A stretch of 64,000 bases of DNA. Origin: Pagrus major. Taxonomy: Eukaryota; Chordata; Actinopteri; Spariformes; Sparidae. Below, piece by piece: positions 58,411 to 64,000 of the stretch (position 1 is its first letter; every line of letters begins with the position of its first letter). The notes below the pieces were generated by a model. That model searched no databases, was not told the origin of the DNA, and saw only the letters and a program-made list of their open reading frames with translations. The DNA is taken from positions 11,896,443 to 11,960,442 of the forward strand of contig NC_133236.1 of the NCBI RefSeq assembly GCF_040436345.1, in the 5' to 3' direction. The translations under genes and the position numbers were made by a program.

Positions 58411-61066
58411 TACTTACTGCCTTTTTACTCATTTATTTTAACTTACTTATTACCCATTTTAATTTAAATTATAGTTTTTTTTTTCATTTAAATCTTTTCA
58501 ATTAAAAAAGGATTATCTTATCTGTTTGTGTCCAGCTGGAAACCAACAGTGAGTTATTTTAACCTACAAAGGTAGAATACATCGCGTACATCACATAACT
58601 GAAGCTGCGTACATAATGTAGTTTTTTAAACCCAAACCGCAATGTTTTCCTAACCAAACCAAGTATTTTTCTTGCCTTAACCTAACCGAACAAGTTGTGT
58701 TAAGAGTCACCTGCAACCGACATACTCAGTCATTTAGGTATGAGGTGTGTTGAGAAAATTAAAGAAGAACAGAGCCTGTTAAAATTGTCAACCAGATTTT
58801 ATTGACTGCTGAACATTCATTCACTCATTCAATAAAACATTCCCTCCTTCAAGTTTTAAGCTCTGAAGCCCACCGTAGCACTTAATGACCGGGTCACCCA
58901 GTGCAAAAAAGAAAATGACGACCAGTCAGCACAATCATTGATGTGATAAGAAAAAAATGTCACAAAATAATGCAGGAAAGTAGATATGCCACCAAACAAA
59001 TCAGCTTGTTCTTACTTTGTGGAAATCATTTGAACTAAAGACATTCAATTAACAACTTCGGCAGCATTTACACGACTTTCAGTGATGATACTTTATCATT
59101 AAAGGCCTCTGATTCATTAAAGAGAAAGAAAACTGTTGACATTTGTTCAAAAGACTGAAAAACGTTCAGATCATACCAGGTGAATTTTCTCCTTGTGCTT
59201 AAACCAACATTGACGAGTCATTAAAAAAACACAGGCAGCAGTCGCATACACACTAATGGAGCCTCAATGTCACTCACTCAGGTATTTTGTTTCATAAGGT
59301 TGCTGCATGTAAACATCACATCCCATTAAGTTCCCTCGCGTGAATCACCCTTTGGCCGGGTTAAAACAATATTATCAGGAATCATGAAAAACACGATCAG
59401 TTTCGTGATTTGAATCTGCGCATGTGTTGCCAGCGCTCAATCTTGTCAACTACTTTCTAACTAATAAACATTCACTACAGAGTATTTTCTTTTCATCCAA
59501 TTTGTTTCTCCAGATATCTGTGAGCTTGACAGAATCAGGCTATGTAAGGACCAGAAACACATCATTTACAGAGTGTTTGATGGTTAAGACATGTGGAGGG
59601 ATGTGAGCTCTTCCAAACTAAACTACTGCTGTGTGGTGTCTTGAAGAACGGCTTATTCACACAAATTTAATCCATGAGATCATAACAGAATGTAAAGAAA
59701 ACTGAGATAGATGTTATCAAATGCAAGCTAAAGGAATGATTGCTAAGAAAATAACAGTATGTTGTTTGCGTTCCCCTCATCTATAATTAACCCTCAACAG
59801 TCAGAGATGTCAGAGAATATTCAGGAGTCTTTATTTCTGTTGCTCATGTTTGGATTTTTACTTATTATATGACAAAAGGTCCGATTACATTAAATTGATT
59901 AATCCTAAAAAAAAAAACCTGACTTTTTTTTTTTTTTTAATAAATCAATGCTTACTATTTTTCATTCGAATAAATCACCAAAAAACACAAAATCTTCAAA
60001 CTTGAGAGGTTGGAATTTGGGAAATGTTTGGTATTTTTGCCCGAGTCAAGTCTAAGTCACTTAAAATAATGATAAAATCTCTTTTTTCCAGCTGTTTAAT
60101 TGTCTGCCAATCAAATGATCCATTAACTGACAAATCTTTTCAGTTCTACTTAATGTCACGAAAAAAAAACTAGTCACTCTCTGAAAAGTCTCTAAAATCT
60201 CTGACTGTTCCTCACACATCAGTTCAGCAGCGCCCATCTTCATACCAACCCTTTATTGGTCACATTAAAAGAAAGTGGGGTCCAGTCCCCGATAAGAGAA
60301 TTGACACTTCCTGTGAGTGTCGAGAAAACTAAATGAAAGAGACTGCTTCAAGTATCCCAAGTGGAATTCAATAGCCCTGAAAGTTCTTGTTTCATATTTT
60401 TAAAATCCCCAAACCTCCTCTCTGCTGATCGGCTGGACTGTGTGAGCACAATTTAAAATGCCAATTACAATCTTAAACGTTAAATGAAAACTTGTTTTGA
60501 TACCAGAGATCGGAAACTTAACAAATTTAAATTTAAAGGTAAGCTAAAGCTAGGATTTTAACCATGACGATACAACATAAGATAGTTCATGCTGACGGTT
60601 CATGAGATGGACTTTGTGCTTTGGGTGTTTCAGTGTGAGCCCTATAAAGCAGAGAAAAAGAGGGTGGAAAGAATCACTTCTGCATCCCAAACTGTGACAC
60701 TAATGTTCTCTGTCGTCTTCCCCAAACAGCTCGAGTGGAAATATTGGGACAAATTCAAGGTGGTGTTGTCACAATCATCAAAATGTCTGTATTTCGGTTG
60801 TCTGGTCAAAAAACTGATTTAATATTGAACCTTAAAATATTACAAAATTTGACTAAATGTGTTCTGTGAGCTGAAAGTCTATTATTAAAAAAAAACTTCC
60901 AGCAAAAACTGGAAAATAAAAAACATCAGGTCGGATGTTGAGGGTTGCTGCATTTGCAAGACGAACACCTGAAAATATTCGACAGCCTGTAATGTTTTGA
61001 CCTGACTCCCAGTTCTCATTAATGGTTGTTCAAAGTGTATAACCTGTAGAGAGTTTTGCAGATTTG

Positions 61067-61699
61067 TACGGAAGCCAAGAACGGCCATGTTATTATTATT
61101 ATTTTGTTAATGCCAAGATGATGAGTTAATTATTTTGTTATCTTGAGATAACAAAGCTTGTTTTCTGATTATTGGGGCAGATATTCAGCATTTTTTAAAT
61201 TATCAGTATCTGTGATTTTTCCGTCAGGTTGCAGATAAAATAAACTAATTCAAAAATGTGCTTCTTTGGCTCGGATGCAACAATCTCTCATACGAAATGT
61301 AGTTGAGAGTAAGTAGTAGAAGTAGTAGTACCTCAAAATTGTACTTACGAACAGTACTTGAGTAAATTATACTTTACGTTTCCAAATATTGGTTATCAGT
61401 CTCCTTGATCCGCAATAATCGGTATCAGCCCTGAAAAAGCCATATCAGTCAGCCACTAATCTTATCGCGAGAATACAAAAGGGCAATTTCTCGAGATAAT
61501 TAGTTAAGTTAACAAGAGAAAACAACTTGTTTCTCAAGATTACATGAGAATTAGACAGAACTTGAGCTGAAAAATTGATCTTGTAAAATAGATTAAAAGA
61601 AATAACAGGACACAACCTCTGGTGGTCTTGTGATAACAAAATGATTAACTCATGCTCTCAAAAGAAAAAATGCAAGGATGGCCTTTCTTGGCTTCCGTA
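61067..61699. mobile_element. Related DNA transposon, copy D (no clear TSD)
   Basis: The inverted ends are TACGGAAGCCAAGAACGGCC and GGCCTTTCTTGGCTTCCGTA. The first ten bases equal those of copies A-C and the rest differs, so this is a sister family. Sub-terminal 'ttatcttgagataac' words echo the palindromic arrays of the others. The middle (about 61165-61450) is another dispersed repeat with 'ttggttatcagtc' and 'cggtatcagccctg'. The flanks do not give a 6-bp duplication. It is non-coding. Confidence 0.7.
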
Positions 61700-61888
61700 A
61701 AACTTCAAACGTCTCAATGATTGTTGCTTTTTTTGGTTTTATATTAGTTACAGTCAAAATTCAGGCTCAAACTGTCACAAATGTGTTGTTCAGAGCCTCG
61801 TGTGAAGGTAAGTATTTAAGGGAGGATGACAGAGAAACAAGCAGAATTTGGAGGGGTGATCTGATATCAGAATAAGATTTATTGTAGT

Positions 61889-62048
61889 TCTAATTGCTAT
61901 AATATCATAGGCAACTGGACTTGTTTCAGTTACTTGAAGACGTTTCACCTCTCCAAACTCTCCAAACCTCTTGGAGAGTTTGGAGAGGTGAAACATCTTC
62001 AAGAAACTGAAACAAGTCCAGTTGCCTACGATATAGCACTTAGAATTA
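61889..62048. repeat. Foldback inverted repeat
   Basis: Two arms of about 75 bp face each other around position 61968. The left arm contains 'gcaactggacttgtttcagt' and 'gtttcacctctccaaactct'; the right arm is its reverse complement with few differences. The outermost part extends to 'taattgctataatatcatag' and its partner. Transcribed, it would form a long hairpin. It lies in the presumed 3'UTR of the last gene. Confidence 0.85.
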
Positions 62049-62301
62049 CCATGACTGGACGACTGAGAACTTTCATCCATAAGATTAATTGTAGTTTTTC
62101 GCAAACCCAAATGTGCCAAGTAACACTTTTGATTTTCCGTCTTTAAATTTAAATAATAATCATTAAAGCTCAGATGCTTTTGAAGAACTGAGTCAATGTT
62201 TGTTTGGGCTGCAGAAGAAGACAGTCCCTTTGTTCTGCCCAGTGTTTAAGCTCCATTTTAAGACTTTATTAACCCGACTCATCCACTGTGTAGAAGTCGT
62301 G

Positions 62302-63424
62302 TTAGGACTTCTTTGGACAGTGTGAAGACGAGTCTGTGTTGAGAACCTCGATCATCGTTCTGGTCGACGGGAACGTCTCTGCTACGGATGGAAGACTCTG
62401 GTACCAACCTGGCAGACTGTTGAGGAAGGAAAATTTAAAAAATGATCTCAGCCAAGAACAGCAAACAAAGAACGTGTTTTGTCTGATTACCTCTTGAGGT
62501 TCATCCAGGTCTTTGCGGTTTTACTGAAGCTGTCTGGACTGGGTGTAGTCATGGCTTCAAAATCTACCAGCTGAAACAAGATTCGACAAGCAAACAGCAA
62601 CTATGAAGCAAGAGTTTTACACATCTTAACATGATGCTTTTGGAAAATACTCTTTAGATGAAGATATCTGAGAATGCACTGTCCACATTGACTACACGTG
62701 GTCCAGCCATGTACCATGTTTCCACTTGTTTAACTGCATTCTCTCATTTCATCCAAGTCAAAAGGTTTTATTCATTTTTTAAGATCCATTAATCACCAGA
62801 CGCTCTTTAGTCGAGCAAACAGACACCTGGACATTTTGAGGACAGTCAAAAAGTATCCTGGCTGACTCAAGCTGAACTTTTAGAGACTTTGCCTCTCTCA
62901 CACCTGATCAGTTTTCAGCGCTGCTTCGTTTCTGTCTGCTGTGATTTTGTTTCAAGAACAATATGTCTGCTAAGCAAGAGCAAAATAAGAGAGACCTTGA
63001 GTTAAGTGTTTTGCATTCTTTTTGGAGCCCTTTTCATGCATGGAATACATAAAATTGCTGGCTGTATCAAGCTATGCTATCAAATATCAGCTTTTAGTCC
63101 AAGTGCCTTTTATGTGAATGTTTCTTATTCAGATAGGACAGCACAATTACAGTAAGAGCCATGAAAGAGCCAGATACCTGGCACCTGATACGTGTGAGAA
63201 AGCAACAACACAGTGACGAGTTAAAAAGTTTAATAATTAAAAGAAATGTGGGTGTTTTGTGTTCTGATCAGACATTAAGTTAGAGCTAGGGTTCACATTA
63301 CCATTCTAACATGCAAGAGAATGCAGGAGGTGCATTCCTGTTTACCTTTCCTTTCGGGATCCTGCCGATGACCTCTTTCCCACTGGCCATCAGTGCTCCC
63401 ATCACGACTGAGTACGCCACCACA
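62302..63424 (-). CDS. 3' end of an unrecognised gene, possible membrane protein
   Basis: Three in-phase exons (minus; 63346-63424, 62491-62570, 62302-62416) give the last 91 residues. They read VVAYSVVMGALMASGKEVIG, RIPKGK, then LVDFEAMTTPSPDSFSKTAK, TWMNLKS, then LPGWYQSLPSVAETFPSTRT, MIEVLNTDSSSHCPKKS and a TAA stop. Borders are GT/AG. The first exon codes for a short hydrophobic stretch that could be the end of a transmembrane helix, followed by a polar tail. I do not recognise the family. The 5' part lies beyond the right edge. The alternative frame of the exon at 63346 is also open, but only the given frame joins to the next two exons without a stop. Confidence 0.55.
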
Positions 63425-64000
63425 CTGAGCAGAAGCAGAGCAGACAAACACTCTTACACACTAGTATCACGATTTGAATGAGAACTTTGCCAGTTTACGT
63501 CTCAAACTTCTCGCCTTAAATGTTATCAGAGACATATTTTTAGCATACTGATCTGGATGACTAAGAACCTTCAGCAATATTTTAGCTGCAATAAACCTTG
63601 TTTGTAGGAATCAGTAGTCTTACTGTTTCCTGTGTCAAAACGAACTCCAAGCGAAAACCCAGCACCGCACAGCTGCAGTATGTCAACTATCAGTGGGAGT
63701 GTTTTGTTTATTTGTCAAAACAAAAGAGAATAAAACAGCCCCTTTTTCTGTTTTCTCTGGTCACGTTGCGCCAATTTCAAAATAATTAGCATCTATTATT
63801 TGCGAGACAGCCCAGTTTTATGCAAGAGCCATCTTTCCAGCGGTGAAATACTTCTTTAAGTCCAAACTTTGCTCTAGGATGTCTCTGCTCTCTGGGATTT
63901 AGAGGTTTCCTCTCCTAAGACTTGTCGGAAACTCAATCTGGAGGAGAGAGAAGCTTCCTCAAGAAATATGAAACACTTTCATTACCTAAAATCCACAAGA

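Larger units (their letters stand above)
58427..62301 (-). other. Spacer and probable long 3'UTR of the last gene
   Basis: No coding exon could be supported. On the minus strand an AATAAA-type signal near 58797-58802 would give the gene ending at 62302 a 3'UTR of about 3.5 kb. The stretch also holds the transposon relative at 61067 and the foldback at 61889. The extent of the transcript is inference. Confidence 0.35.

Overview
The window is vertebrate nuclear DNA, almost certainly from a teleost fish. Genes are split into short exons with GT/AG borders, introns and spacers are AT-rich, and there are many MITE-like repeats. The gene set is fish-like: a cluster of Cx32-type connexins, and a gene matching selenoprotein L, a selenoprotein reported from aquatic animals. 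I saw no bacterial operons, CRISPR arrays, rRNA genes or true tRNA genes.

Layout. 1-462 is an AT microsatellite. 550-7041 (minus) is the 5' part of tbc1d32 (Broad-minded): 12 coding exons, with the rest of the gene off the left edge. It is head to head with hsdl1 (8397-11598, plus), an SDR-fold pseudoenzyme that has lost even more catalytic motifs than the human protein. Three plus-strand connexin genes follow (16204-18727, 21282-22142, 25659-27011). Two share an intron at the same codon and the middle one lacks it. A C1orf198 orthologue (29041-33339) and a clec11a/osteolectin orthologue (40281-43721) lie downstream on the plus strand. 48613-53455 (minus) is a nine-exon selenoprotein L gene whose sixth exon carries two in-frame TGA codons in the motif U-L-P-U. 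The last three coding exons of an unrecognised minus-strand gene occupy 62302-63424.

Between the genes lie mobile elements. Three copies of one DNA transposon family (45377, 46167, 54757) each have a perfect 6-bp target duplication, and a distant relative lies at 61067. There are hAT-type and TTAA-type MITEs, two foldback elements, a degenerate tandem array (38785-39545), a tRNA-derived SINE with a 16-bp target duplication, and a broken endogenous retrovirus fossil (about 54510-58056) that hosts one of the DNA transposons.

The genes have unrelated jobs: ciliary Hedgehog signalling (tbc1d32), gap junctions (connexins), an inactive SDR (hsdl1), an integrin-binding secreted lectin (clec11a) and redox chemistry (selenoprotein L). 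The tbc1d32-connexin linkage resembles the human TBC1D32-GJA1 neighbourhood. I found no new multigene system. The strongest individual items are the selenoprotein L gene, the mixed intron state of the connexin cluster, the degraded SDR motifs of hsdl1, and the 6-bp-TSD transposon family. Gene identities rest on remembered family sequences and were not confirmed by a search.
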